Part shown: in pieces, positions 46,701-58,066 of the stretch
Numbering within the stretch: position 1 is the first letter of the stretch
Layout of the letters: every line of letters begins with the position of its first letter
Assembly (NCBI GenBank): GCA_032821775.1
Contig: JAVLRN010000002.1
Location: 2,728,001-2,792,000, forward strand
Reading direction: 5' to 3'
From: Sanguinoderma infundibulare
Lineage: Eukaryota; Basidiomycota; Agaricomycetes; Polyporales; Polyporaceae
Length of the DNA stretch: 64,000 nucleotides
The notes under the pieces: model-generated
Database searches by the model: none
Told to the model about the DNA's origin: nothing
Seen by the model: only the letters and a program-made list of their open reading frames with translations
Made by a program: the position numbers and the translations under genes

Positions 46701-47110
46701 CACTGCTTGCGAAACGGTTGTGCATGCTGAAGCGGGGAGGGATTCCAGACTCCGCTCGTGCCGCTGTGTGGTTCATCAAGTGGTGGCGAGAAGATGGCGG
46801 GCTCGCGTCTGCGTCTGCGCCGGCACTTCCGGACCACTCGGCGGCCGCGGGACTGGGAACGTACCGTCGTGGATGGGGATTCGATTTGGAATGGAGCGTA
46901 GACCCTGCGCTGGCCAGCCAATACGACGAAGCGGCCATCCAGGCCAAGATGGAGGAGTGCATCGATGCATTTGAGGAAGCCGCGTCGGAAGAAGAACGGG
47001 AAGGAGGTTCCATCAGCTCAACACAGGAAAAGAAGCGACTGAAGGAGCAGCAGAAGGCAAGGCAGCGGGCACGGTCGATGACGAGACTAGCCGCTCGGAA
47101 GCGGGCGTGA
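43713..47110 (+). CDS. MTG1: Mitochondrial ribosome-assembly GTPase Mtg1 (YlqF-type)
   Basis: Seven exons: 43713-43881, 45662-45822, 45878-45980, 46036-46149, 46203-46379, 46457-46537, 46635-47110; 426 aa, phases close. It is a circularly permuted GTPase with the motif order G4-G5-G1-G2-G3. G4 is SKRD (99-102) in VVVFSKRDL, G1 is GMPNVGKS (162-169) in VLVVGMPNVGKSTLLNAL, G2 lies in the GMTR loop, and G3 is DSPG in YAYDSPGVMLP. The start WFPGHMLQFQKMLP matches YlqF/Mtg1 proteins. In the mitochondrial matrix it helps assemble the large ribosomal subunit. The C-terminal helix is acidic then basic (KKRLKEQQKARQRARS). The first intron (43882-45661) is 1,780 nt, while all others are about 55-100 nt; the junction codon (G|GT) still restores NRNFEGALQKW. 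Confidence 0.92.
43882..45661 (+). other. 1.78 kb intron of MTG1, probable insertion
   Basis: Bounded by a GT donor after GAAG and a CAG acceptor. I found no transposase, reverse transcriptase or obvious terminal repeat in it, and no conserved exon is needed between the flanking ones. Its length is more than 20 times the local norm, so it probably hosts a degraded insertion. Confidence 0.6.
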
Positions 47111-47284
47111 ACATTACTAGGTGATGTAGACTGATTTGTCGCAACACTGGCACGGGAGGGCTGACTCTTTCTGCAGGTATATGCCACGAATATTCTACAC
47201 TCCGTATTTAATATCTCGACCAAGGACCGTGGCGTGTCCGCTGGGAAGACACCACTTCCCTAGAGAGGTGCCGTCGATATCCCC

Positions 47285-49124
47285 CACTGTCTGGTCAGCA
47301 TGTAACGCAGACATCATCGACACCACGCTACAAGACCGTGGGGACGCAGCGCTATCAAGGAAGCTGCTAACAAAGGCTGGAGGAAAGCGATACCGAACTT
47401 CGACGCCAACAGACCAGTAAGGACGGCTCCGCAGGACAGCCGAGCCAACTTGACCCGCGCCTGCAATATGTCCCACACCGCCCGTCATCAACCACACCAT
47501 TGCTGTCGTCGAGTGGTTCATCAGGATGGAACGTAGCGTGCGGAAAGAGACCGACAGTTGTGGCTTTGTCGATCGGCGATGCGAGGAAATTACTTTCAAC
47601 CTGATCGGATGAGTGGAGTTAAGAGATCGGTGGGATGGGTAAGATGGTTGTTCTCAAAGCTTACCCGATAGACAACATCGCGTAGAGGAAGAGAACTCGA
47701 TACGCACCGAGCTGGGCTTCAAAATGAATCAGCCAGCTGATTGGCACCCGCGAAGCATTCCGTTGCCTTCGTTGTTAGCCAAAGAGGACATCACCGCGGC
47801 GCATGCTGCCTCCATGGATGGTGGGATACCTTCTCCTGAACAAAGACGTAAACAATAGCTTAGGGCCGAAGATATCGGAGGATATATAACCGGAGTTCGA
47901 ACTGCGATTCTACAGGATGTACGTTACACTCCATCTTAATCTCCCAAAATATCAGCTCAACTGCCACGATATATACCGTGGATTCCACATAGGCGCAGCG
48001 TGACCTCTGCTCCAGCAAAAGTCAATGCGAAGAACGACAGGTAGCACGGTACCTCCTTCGGGCGCATCACGGCTTGAGCTGATCATCGCGCGCGTCATCC
48101 TCCTCGTTACCCGTTTCTTCTTCTTACTCCATGACTACTGAGGCCCCAATGGCAACTGTCAGTGACAACATGATGCTGCAGATAGACAAGTAGTATATGC
48201 TTAGCTTCCTGTCTGCGGCCACGGAACACAGCTCAGTGAACGGTGGCGTTGATCAGGTACAGACGGTAGAGGTGATGGCGGTCCGTATGCCCAGAATCAT
48301 TGGCTCTTCGCAGACTGCGTCGCAATGAGCGGTGACACAGGCGCACCCTGTGCCTCGCATTTGCACTGGTCAATCAATGACCATGGCATGCACGGACGAA
48401 AATACTTCTGGCTTACCTTGCGCGCCGTGCAGGGAGCCCACTTGCGCTGCGGAATCCTTTCCAGGCCTACCAAGAAGTGAACCGCGAGGACGGTGAGCGT
48501 GAACCCTATGAGACAGCAGGCAACGCACATGATGCCGGGATGGGCTGGGCGGGGATGAGCGTCACGGATGCACCAATCTGAACTCAAGGTCATACCCCAA
48601 GATTTTTGAATTTGCTGATCAAAAGGAGGCGAGGAAAACTGATCTTCGATCAGAACCTGTCCATTAAGATTAGAATGAGGAGAACAGGCGAGGATGACAC
48701 TTTGAACACGCCGTGCCGAAGCCGAACTTACCCGCCAAGTAGACATCGCCCATCGCGCCCGACAAAAGACCCTGCAAGACTCGACGATGAAGGGAAGTAA
48801 TGCGGTATGTGCCAAGATGCGGGTACTTCACGCGGCATTGCAAACGATGAGCAGCGAGACAGCGGCAAACCCTAACTACAGGACAACGGACGATAGGCAC
48901 TGGCACCGGTGACATTTTTACGTTGTATTCTTCCTGAACCCTCGGTAGCATCGAACCTGTTGTGGCGTCGTTCCAGCCATTGACGCGAAGGCAGAAGCAT
49001 AACGCAGCAAAATGAACCAAGCTTTTCCGCCGGTAGAGACCGTAGCGTGGTCCGGGGAGAAAGGTCGCGGCCGGCTGAGACTCATGTTGCTAATAGCACC
49101 AAGTTCAAAAGCGGCAGATTCCAT
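47285..49124 (-). pseudogene. MFS transporter copy E, heavily decayed
   Basis: Read on the minus strand, consecutive pieces follow the exon order of the transporter family. A short N-tail from ATG 49124 is followed by LVHFAALCFCLRVNGWNDAT and TGSMLPRVQEEYN (to about 48917), then GFAAVSLLIV, GAMGDVYLAGKFGFG, MCVACCLIGFTLTVLAVHF, SPLIATQSAKS, an EETGNEEDDARDD loop near 48100, and at the end ILMNHSTTAMVW, HIAGAGQVGSAVL and VVSMMSAL (about 47285). Frames change many times and stops interrupt several exons, so no transporter can be made. The ETGN-DDAR loop is shared only with copy C, marking C and E as sisters. It lies tail-to-tail with MTG1. Confidence 0.75.
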
Positions 49125-50025
49125 CTCGTAGTGCGAGTCGCCAGCCCACGTGCGCAGCAGGCCCAGCTCCGAGCGAAGGTGAGCCTAGTCCGCAGTCGCC
49201 ATCCGAGGAACAGAAAAAATAGGCCGAGAGGCATGCGAAAACAAACATGTGCCTGCGGCCGCTGAACGAGCGTTCCGTCACGTTGAAAGCATATGGGGTG
49301 GACGACTAACCTTATCCACCTGAACGGTTGCTGTGAACACTGGCAGCGCCATGAAGTAGCAGACAGCGTGCAGTTTGACCCGTCGGCGAGTGGATTGGGG
49401 TTCATATATAGCAACGTCCGTAGAGACCACTGACGAACTTGAAGGCATGACGGTCATGGACAGGATAGCAGGAAAAGAGAGCGGTCAATGGTATTTCTCC
49501 GCGATAAGTCACGGTTCAGCACTGCCGTACGTTCGGAAGCTATTAGCTGTTACTAGGCAAGACGTTACCAGGCTAGAATCGATCGGAGATCCGACTAATA
49601 CCCACCATCAACTTGCTGCGGTTCCTGACACTAAAAGTCCAGCCCAAATCCGCACTTCCACCGTCGCATTCAGCTGGAAACTGTAACCGCATCCACCGAT
49701 CGAAGTGTTGAGCGGCGCTGAGGTGGAAAGGCAACAGGAGCCTCTCGGGATGGGTGTCCCCAGGATTTGCGTCATGGAGGTCGGAGCACATGCGCGTTTG
49801 TACCAATCCACTACCTTTGTGGCAAAATATACAAAATTACAGGCTCCACATACACGCCATAAGTATTCGAATGGATTGCTCATCGGTCAGTAGTAAATCG
49901 CGCGAAGAAGATTCAGAAACCAAACTAAACGCGACTCGAAACGGTCTATCCTACGGCCAAACACAATGCGATAGGTGCGATAGGTCGGGAACGATACCTG
50001 CCCACGGTAACCATCCTCTTACCCT
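49125..50025. other. Spacer between transporters D and E
   Basis: 900 bp, no gene recognised. The equivalent spacer between B and C is 840 bp when measured to ATG 30151. Confidence 0.5.
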
Positions 50026-52349
50026 CTACGTTGGCACATAGCGCGCACGAGGGATCAACGCCCAAATGACGATGAGCGTGGACATCATTGAGACCACGCT
50101 GCAGCGTGGCATGGAGTCAGTATCCTGTGATATTGGGGTGAAAACATCGGTTGAAAAAGACTTACAATGGCTGTAGGCTGGCAATCCCAAACTTCGAAGC
50201 GAGCAAACCAGTCAAGAACGGCAGAACTGCCGAGCCGGCCTGTCCGATACCGCCGATGTAGCCCACGCAGTCGGTGAGCAACCAACGGGGCAAGATCGTG
50301 GTTGACTGGTTCATCAGGATTGGATACATGGGACCGAGGAAGAGTCCGACGAATGAGACGGCGATAGCGTTCTCGATGAGCGAAGGTACTACCCAGACGG
50401 TGACCTCCAGCCTGCGCGGGCCGGGTTAGGATAAGGTGCAGAGCTCGTTCTGGGAGGTTACTCACGCAATGGCGGCTAGAGCGTACATAAACAGTGCGAG
50501 CCGCTCTCCGAGCTGTCACAGGGATTAGGAACTGTACCGTATCCTCGCGAGAAACGATGCAGGGCCATACCTTTTTGTTCAGCCACAGCAAAAGGATGCG
50601 TCCGAGCATCAGGCCTTGTAAAGCTCCGATCAGCGTCAATGGATCGGGACCTTGATCAAAGTGCTGCTCACCGGCAAAAAATCCAGAGGCGATGTATCCT
50701 GAGTTGGAATCGCCACCGCGTTTATCGAGAATGAATGTCACACTCCAGCCTAAAGTCCGGCTCAATAGGCAGGTATGAAGTCTTCCACCTCTACGGACTT
50801 ACCACCCAAAGTGACTTCGACCCCAACGTAAAGGAGGGCGAACATCGAGAGAAAGTGGAGCTCTTTCAGACTGAGCATCTGCTTGTATTTGTTCGAGCTG
50901 GTGGCGTCTGAATCTGTGCGGACTTCTCCCTCGTCTTCCATGACCTCTGCAAGGCACCTGAACTTTTGAAATCGCGTCCATCACGAGTAACGGCCAAGAT
51001 TTACCTTCTTGTCGTTTTCCTCGGAACACAAACCAAAAGGAAGCGAGGATAGACAGGTATATGCCTGCGGAGATGACGTAGTGGAGGGACCAGTGAGTGG
51101 GGCTCTTCGCGAACTGTGTAGAAACTAGAGGAGAGACAAGAGCTCCGAGTCCTGCAAAAGAATAAATATTATAGCTTGAGTCGCAGGTTACACCTAGTAG
51201 GACAGTGCCGATACCGTAAAAGCAGTGCAGGAAACCCATCTTCGTGGACGAATTCTTCTTTAGGCTCGCGACGAACCCGTTGGCATGCGCGTTCTGAAGA
51301 GAAAGCCCGAAGCCTACCAAGGTGAAGGCGCAACACATGAGTGGGAACGGTCCAGCAGGACTGATGATCGCGTATGCAACAGCCTGACAGCTTGCTCCTG
51401 GTAAGACATTTGAGTACGTACGCAAGGATGCGAGGATCAAGAGACTGGACCTATCATCAAAACCTGCCAAGTGGGTTAGAGAGATCAAGAACTGCGCTGC
51501 CGTAGGTACGACTTACCTTTCCAAAGCCGAACTTATCGGTGAGGTAGACATTGATAAAACCGCCGGCGACGTAGCCCTGTAGAGACGGTTGGTCAATGAT
51601 TTGGAGGGGGAACGCGGGGCAGCTTGCTCACGCAGGCACCCGAGACAAACACCAATGATACGATGGCGAAGTTGACCTGAATCAAAGGTCAATCCCGCGA
51701 CAATCGGTAAAGAGGACGAATGAGATCCTACATGGTAGTGGTCTTGGATCCGCGGAAGCATGGGTCCAGTAGCGCCGTCGTTCCAGCCCATCCCGAACAA
51801 ACACCAGCAAAGCGCAAGGAAATGCGCGAGGCTTTTCCTCCGGTAGATGTCCTTCTGCGCCGCAGACACGGCGGGCATCGCCGGTACCGTCTCGTCCTCC
51901 GCGAGGACTGACGGAGCAAGTGGGACTGGGAAGGTCGATGCGAACTCAAGGTCTCCTGCGGCTTTCGCGTTGGAGCCAGCGACAGCGTCCTCGTGGAAAG
52001 CGGTGTTGAACTGGCGTTCCCTGAACTTTGTGATTGTGTAATCGGTCTCCCCGCCGTATGTGAGCACGGGGAGTTCGATGGCTTCGCGAGGAAGTCGGGT
52101 GCGCGCGACGCGATCTGAGCGCCGGTGGACGCGGTCGCTTGTGAGCGTCGCACGAGGTGGTCGGTCGAGCGAGGACGCGGCGCCGACGTCGGTGGTGTCA
52201 AGAGCGGAATCATTCAACACGCGCACGAGGTTTCTGTCTTGAACAAGGCCAAGACGTGTCCGAACAGGTGGCTCTTGCGGTTGGAGGGTGCAAGGGGCGT
52301 TGTCGGTCATGTCTTCCTTGGACCTGCAGGAGAGGAGCGTAGAAGGCAA
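50026..52349 (-). CDS. MFS transporter, Bsc6-like family (cop D)
   Basis: Minus-strand exons 52349-51732, 51676-51632, 51576-51517, 51463-51451, 51397-51215, 51151-51005, 50946-50803, 50749-50672, 50614-50571, 50512-50466, 50411-50166, 50098-50026; 565 aa, phases close. The N-tail of about 185 residues resembles copy B (RLGLVQDRNLVRVLNDSALD against RLGLAQDKNLLRVLNESALD). Marks: GMGWNDGATGPMLPRIQ, NVYLTDKFGFGK, PLMCCAFTLVGFGLSLQ, GVEVTLGGWSVTFILDKRGG, MYPILMNQSTTILPRWLL. The exon lengths equal B's apart from exon 1 and one codon in exon 7, and the 13-nt microexon is kept. It is the intact member of the inverted D-E block; same unknown-substrate permease family. Confidence 0.9.
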
Positions 52350-52933
52350 GGGCGTCTGTTATCTGTGACTGAAAACATCTTCCGTGCAGGTAATGAATAG
52401 TATTCACCTGTGTGTGCTGCCCGAAAATGTGGCGGTGGAGGCGGGGAGGGAGGGAAAGAAGAGCCCGACTGCTAGCTGAGGCCTGGGAATATCGCTAGAA
52501 GACGGCGTGTAGCGGATCCCCGTCGCGCATCAGAGGATCTAGCTTTGCGACATCCGCTCTAGAATCTGCAATCGACTCAGCAGTCAGCCTTGTGGGCAAG
52601 GGGCTACACAGGTGACCTACAGGCGTGTGCGGCGCTGTGCGACACAGCATTTGTCGACCAATGCATGTTTTGATAACGATATTCTTAGGCCTCTTCTCCT
52701 CTTGGGGTTTTTTATCAACGGCGTTGACTCGACTGATCAGGCCTGATCCCTGGCCAGTGGCGACGGCTGCCTCGGTGCCTGTTGCATGTGGTAAGGGTTT
52801 CATTAAAATGATTCGTTTTGCAACCGAACGAGCTTACCATTGCCAACCCCGGATGTCGTGTTCCCAGTTCGGTCTTCCAAGCCGCAGCTGTCGGCCCGGC
52901 TTATCTCCTCTTGTCGGGCCGGTGGGCGCTTGG
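52350..52933. other. Divergent promoter region
   Basis: 580 bp between transporter D (minus) and the F-box-like gene (plus). Nothing else seen. Confidence 0.55.
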
Positions 52934-54807
52934 ATGCCCAACCTCCTCCCAACACAAGTTCAAGTATGTCGTTCCTTCTCTCTCATCAACCTCATGCTCG
53001 TCATGCATGTATTGTGCACGCAGAATGACCCCGATACTGGTGAAGCGCTTTCATTTCCACAGCGACCGCTTTCACTGAACCGCATTTGGCAACCAAACGC
53101 ACTGCTTAGGCCTTCAAGAACTTCTGAATCAACACGGTGCCGTTCCGAGCCCCCGACTCAACTGGGATGTGCTGCACAACATCTGTGATGCACTCACAGA
53201 TACCTCTGATATCCTCTCGTTTTCTCGCACTTGCTCTGTACTCCGCGTGAGGGCGATGCAGCACTTTCTCAGCATACGCCCCATCATCCTCAAGGACGGA
53301 CGGTCGACGCGTAGCATTCACAATCTCGTGTTCGCCGACAAGTCACGGCGCGCTCCCCACGTTCGCGCTCTTGACATTCGCATCTGGGATGTGGGGGATA
53401 TCCCTCCCGAATCCCGCCCCCTCCTTGTCGACCATCTGTTAGCCATCCTGCTTTGCGCCGACAACCTCGAAAGCCTCGATATCCCAAACTTTGATGCAGT
53501 CGCCGAATTCTTCTCCATGCTGGATTACAGGCTTCTACCTGCGTTAGGGCGCTTCACTACTTTGCGAAATCTATTCGTCGGCAACTGCGAAGACGAACAG
53601 GCGGTCGATTTCTTTCGGAGCATACATTCATCCCTCAAGGTCCTCCGTGTCGATCTCTCCATGGCCGGTAGCTGGCATGGGTTGAACCAACTTGCAACCG
53701 TGACTGCTTCCTTCTCAGCGACACTCGAGACGCTCCAAGTACTCAATCTGGACGTATCCGGCTTGGACGACGTTGGAATCGTTTCCTCAATCCCTCCGCA
53801 TTCTGCACTCCGGTCACTCATCGTAGATAGCCTCAGAGGTCTCCCACGACTACACGATCTATTGTCAGTATTTCCCACTCTTAGTGATGCCTTAGTATTC
53901 AAGAACCTGGAAGCCGGCGCCGGAGTTCCCGTCGGCCTCCTCCATCGAGTCCGCGATGAAAACAAGAAGACGCAGGAAACGCGTTCCTGGAAGCGCCTCG
54001 ACCAGCTCTCTTGCGAAGCATCCGTCTACTTCGCTCTCGCTCTCAAGTGCCCAATCCGACATCCAAACATCCATGGGTGTTGCACAGCCAACAAAGTATA
54101 CGTGGCGACCTCACTTCGCGAGAACCCTCCTCCGCAGCTCACGCTCTCCATATCCTCACCGGAGGACTTCTCCGTCTTCCACGGGCTGTTTCCCGTCGGA
54201 CTGGCCGCGACGCTGACGCACCTGTCTCTCTTCCTGCGCTACAAGCCCGATCACGGCACCCTAGCAAGCAGCGCCTTCCAATGCAAACCGTTGCTGGTAC
54301 GCTCGCTCAATTTCACGTTGCTGCACACCGCTCACGATCGATTCTGATCCTCAGCACGCCCTCCTGCCGTCCATCGTACATCTGCGCTTGCGATACTTAC
54401 GTCTCGCGATCAACAACTCCATCTACGTATACTACGGCAACGGCGACGGCCCGGGCTCAATCTCGCCTACTGCACTAGTCGAGGGACACGTGCGCATCGT
54501 TTCTGAGCTTCCCTCCCAACACACCGCATCAAGGCTCGCATCGTCAATCCCGTCCCTGGAATACGTGTTCTTGGCGGCCACCTGCTCCGCGACAATTTAC
54601 GGGACCGGCAAGCAACCCCGCTGGCACACATCCAAGGCGTTCCGAATTTCTCGCTTCAAGGACTCTGACGGGGACGGCGGCAAGGACTACGAGGTGACAG
54701 AGCTAAGTGAAGAATGCATGCGCGCGATGCTTGCCAGAGAGGACTTGCGCTGTCTCGCAGATGAACCGGTGGTAAAGCCCTATCCTGTCAGATATCTCGT
54801 GTGCTGA
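52934..54807 (+). CDS. F-box-like / leucine-rich-repeat-type protein
   Basis: The main exons are secure: 53110-54296 and 54355-54807 (intron 54297-54354, GT-AG). The 5' part is proposed: ATG exon 52934-52963 and a 16-nt exon 53024-53039, whose phases join to give 561 aa; treat this start as tentative. The F-box-like helix region reads LNWDVLHNICDALTDTSDIL followed by SFSRTCSVLR. After it come spaced Leu-rich strands (APHVRALDIRIW, LESLDIPNFDAV, LKVLRVDLSM, LQVLNLDVSGLD, LTHLSLFLRY) resembling degenerate LRRs. Such F-box-like families are hugely expanded in Agaricomycetes and probably act as SCF substrate adaptors. The target is unknown. Confidence 0.7.
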
Positions 54808-55432
54808 TCAGTGATCTGCTTCAACCACACAGGAACGATCGGCGGACACTTGGTAAACGCATTTGGTGGGGGCCTATAGTAGCGACCCATCCGCTGGCGG
54901 CTACGTTGTCTAATTGGAGTGTGGGCTTCGGCCTCGTACCTTCGCAGTTTTATGTTTTTAGAAGCCAAGTTTTCAAGAGACTGGAGTCCTGTCATGTAGT
55001 TTTCCTTGACTAGCCTTTAAATTTTCTTCATAATAAGCGGAGTCGTCTAATCAGAAGGCAGCTGATGCGGAAGCCATCGGTCACCCCGTAGACGAAATCG
55101 CTCTAGTGGTTAACAGCGGAAGTTCGGTAGTAAGGTCAAGTGCAAGAAGTGCTATATCCTCGACACCCCGCGTGAATCATCGAACACCATACCTGCTGCA
55201 GAATATTTAACCAGTGTCCAATAAAATCAAGGGCGAAGAGCCGTGCAATCGGGAGATACAGAATGTCCACATACATTGCACCCATACATCATCCGCTGCC
55301 GGGGGATCGAGTCGACGTCCGTCACTCGTAGGTTATAGTACAGTTTACCCATCCACCTCCACTAAAGCGCGACCCAGTGCGCATCGATCTAGAGACCAGA
55401 ATAAATAAGTGTTCCACAAGCGCAATGTCCAG
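54808..55432. other. Convergent intergenic region
   Basis: 620 bp between the F-box-like gene (plus) and PDK1 (minus). No feature found. Confidence 0.55.
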
Positions 55433-57697
55433 TCAATGTGCGTCCAGGAACGTCGTGATCTCTTGCGCCCACTTCGCGAGCGCCTTGTCCGAAGAGAATT
55501 CGTACGCGTATTCCTTCTCGCCCTGCCACAATGGTCAGCGCACCCCGCCCACAGACGTCCGACTTGGCCACAGACACACTAACCGTCTGCAAGAGCAACT
55601 TGCGCCGTCGTCCATCCGCTTTGCACGCGGTCAAGATCTTGTCGCCCCTTGGAGACTTGGTCCCCGATTGCGATTGTTTCGGAAACACGAACGAGTGCTT
55701 GGCCTCGAGCTTCCGGGCCGTCTTCTCGCCATCGTCTAAAGGGACGCACAGGACGCGAGGACCGGCGGTGAGAAGCAGCGCACATGGGCGCGGTTGCTTG
55801 GACAGGCCGCGGCGTATCGGCGTTCGGACGGTGGCCACCGCGCGGGCGACCTCTCCGGGGGCCAGCACCCTAGACCTGTGAAGAATATTGGATGTCAAAC
55901 ACCATTGCGGTAAGGATTGTCATGTGTCTATGACTAACCAATCCTTCGCCTTCAGAACCGGATCGTCAACGTCTCCGAGTTCGCCACCGTCGCCACTGAT
56001 ACCAACAACGCCATCACCGGGAGCGAGAGCGCCCTCGGTGACAGAGTCACTATCGACCTCATCGTGCGTGATGCTGCCTTCTATCGACGTCTTCCCCGCA
56101 TCCCCTCCCGTCACAATCTCGGCGACTTCCGTCGTGACGACGTCCGGAGGCACGTCGACAGGCGGGCGTGACGGCATCAACAACTCGCTTGGGGAAAATT
56201 GTCCCCCAGTTCCGTTGGTTCCGTTGGCGCCTGTGGAGTTGATGTTGATGAGGCTGAACTCGTGCACGACGTTGTCCCATAAGCTGTCGTCTTCGTCCTC
56301 GGGGATCACGGCCGTCGGTGCAGGCTGGACGATGCCTGTTTCCGGGGGTTCTGGCGGATCGGTCCAGAGAGTGTCCCAGCGTATTGACGTCCTACCGGGC
56401 TCATCTGGGGTCGTGGAGTCGTCAGACCTAGTGAATAATGGATGTTCGCGTAGTTCGGATGGGGAAGACTTAGGCTCGACGCCAAGGCGGTCGGACGGAT
56501 TTAGCACCTGGTGCGACGTGAGTGAGTGGCGTGTGGTCAAAAGCTGCAAAAGGCACACCACAAGTTTCTGCACGAAGTCTTGGGCAACGTCGTAGAAACC
56601 CTCGGGGAAGGTATAATCGAGGGCCTCGATCTTGCGAAAGCTCTGGTAGTCATTGATGGCTGCGAATGCTGGCTTGCCCGCGACCATGAAGTAAAGCGTG
56701 CAGCCGATAGCCCAAATGTCGGAACTGTATGGGAAGCGGTCGGTGGCAGTGACGGAAGAGCCACGGATTTGACAAACCTGCTGCTAGTTGTCTTCGACGT
56801 ACGGTCCAGAAGTTCGGGCGAGACGTATGCTGCGCTTCCTACGAACGTACTGGCACGGGGTGCTTGAAAGCACGTTAGATAGTCGTTCACGAGAATGGAA
56901 ACAACACTCACACAGGTCGCCATCGGGTGATATGTATGCTGAACCGAAATCCGTGAGCTTGACCCTCAGGTCGCCATCTAATAGAACGTTCTCCGGCTTC
57001 AGGTCTCTGTGCACGATGCCCTTGCTGTGTACCCAGAGGATGGCATCTACTATCTGCGCGGTGTACCATCGCACGCACTGGAGAGATAACGAGCCGTATT
57101 TCTTGACGAGGTCGGCCAGGTCACCGTGCGGAGCGAGATCCAGCACGAAATCTTTGGCGCAGATACACTAAGCGGATAGAATGACGGCCGAAGAAGAATG
57201 TGCGTGCTCACACAGTGATGTTTCATCCTGGAAAGCGGCGTGCATCCTCACAATCCCAGGGTGCGTGCCGGACAGCTTCACCAGCGAGTCCTTCTCTACC
57301 GAAGCGTACCTAGCCTTCTTAAGCTTGATAAGCTGCGATTTGCTGAGGATCTTGACAGCGTAGCATTTCCCCGTAGTGGTGTGTGTCGCCTCCATGACCT
57401 GAGTAGCCGTTCAGAAAGCGGTCCAGTGGAACAAGATCATGGAGAACGTACTGTCGACCACGACCCGCTCCCCAACTCCTTCCCAAACCCGAAATCGGAG
57501 GGCTGCGCCATTTTAGACGACCTGGAGGATGTCTTCGGGCCAGGAGAGCCATTGACCTCGCCCGCTGTAACGGAGACTGACGAGGTATGACGGTCGATTT
57601 GGCCCTGGGAATCGTCCTGAATCTCGGCCAAAGCCCACGGTGGTGGTTTGCTCCAGGTCGTTGGCCGCAAGGTAGGGGAGACGGGGGACTCTGTCAT
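55433..57697 (-). CDS. PDK1: PDK1-type kinase (Pkh/Ksg1) with PH-like domain
   Basis: Minus-strand exons 57697-57452, 57398-57212, 57151-56912, 56862-56778, 56724-56559, 56507-55939, 55875-55584, 55522-55433; 624 aa, phases close. The kinase domain starts at [18 protein letters not shown]; Lys98 in CYAVKIL, Glu in [20 protein letters not shown] (192-199), DFG (212-214), then the activation segment [16 protein letters not shown], typical of PDK1. After an acidic, low-complexity linker rich in Asp/Gly/Thr comes a C-terminal PH-like domain from about residue 497 ([40 protein letters not shown]). The family phosphorylates the T-loops of AGC kinases (Ypk, Sch9, Pkc) at the plasma membrane. Divergent from NUP96, with 369 bp between the ATGs. 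Confidence 0.92.
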
Positions 57698-58066
57698 GGC
57701 CGTAAGACGAGCTCAGGATACCACGCGCGTTGCGAAAATCAGGAAGACCAGTCTGCGGTCGAATCGCGTTCGTGCGTCAGTGGTGCCATCCATTTGCCAG
57801 AGCAGGAGTGGGGGCAATTATCACATGTTCAGGGACGGCTCTCACAGTCAAGCACAGTGTCAGAGGCAGCAAATATGCATGCTTGTTGTCGAGGAAGGCG
57901 ACGGCAAGCACGTCGATGGAATGCAACTCAGAGGCGAGCTCGGGCGATCGGATGTTTGTCGCGGAGACAAGCGCCCCGGCGCTAGCAATTGTCTAACGAA
58001 CCACCAGACGCGCCTTGTCTTTCGTACTCGACGTCTACCACCCTCGGTCCTCTCTCTGTCTCCGCT
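57698..58066. other. Bidirectional promoter between PDK1 and NUP96
   Basis: 369 bp separating two divergent ATGs; it must hold both core promoters. No TATA box seen. Confidence 0.55.
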
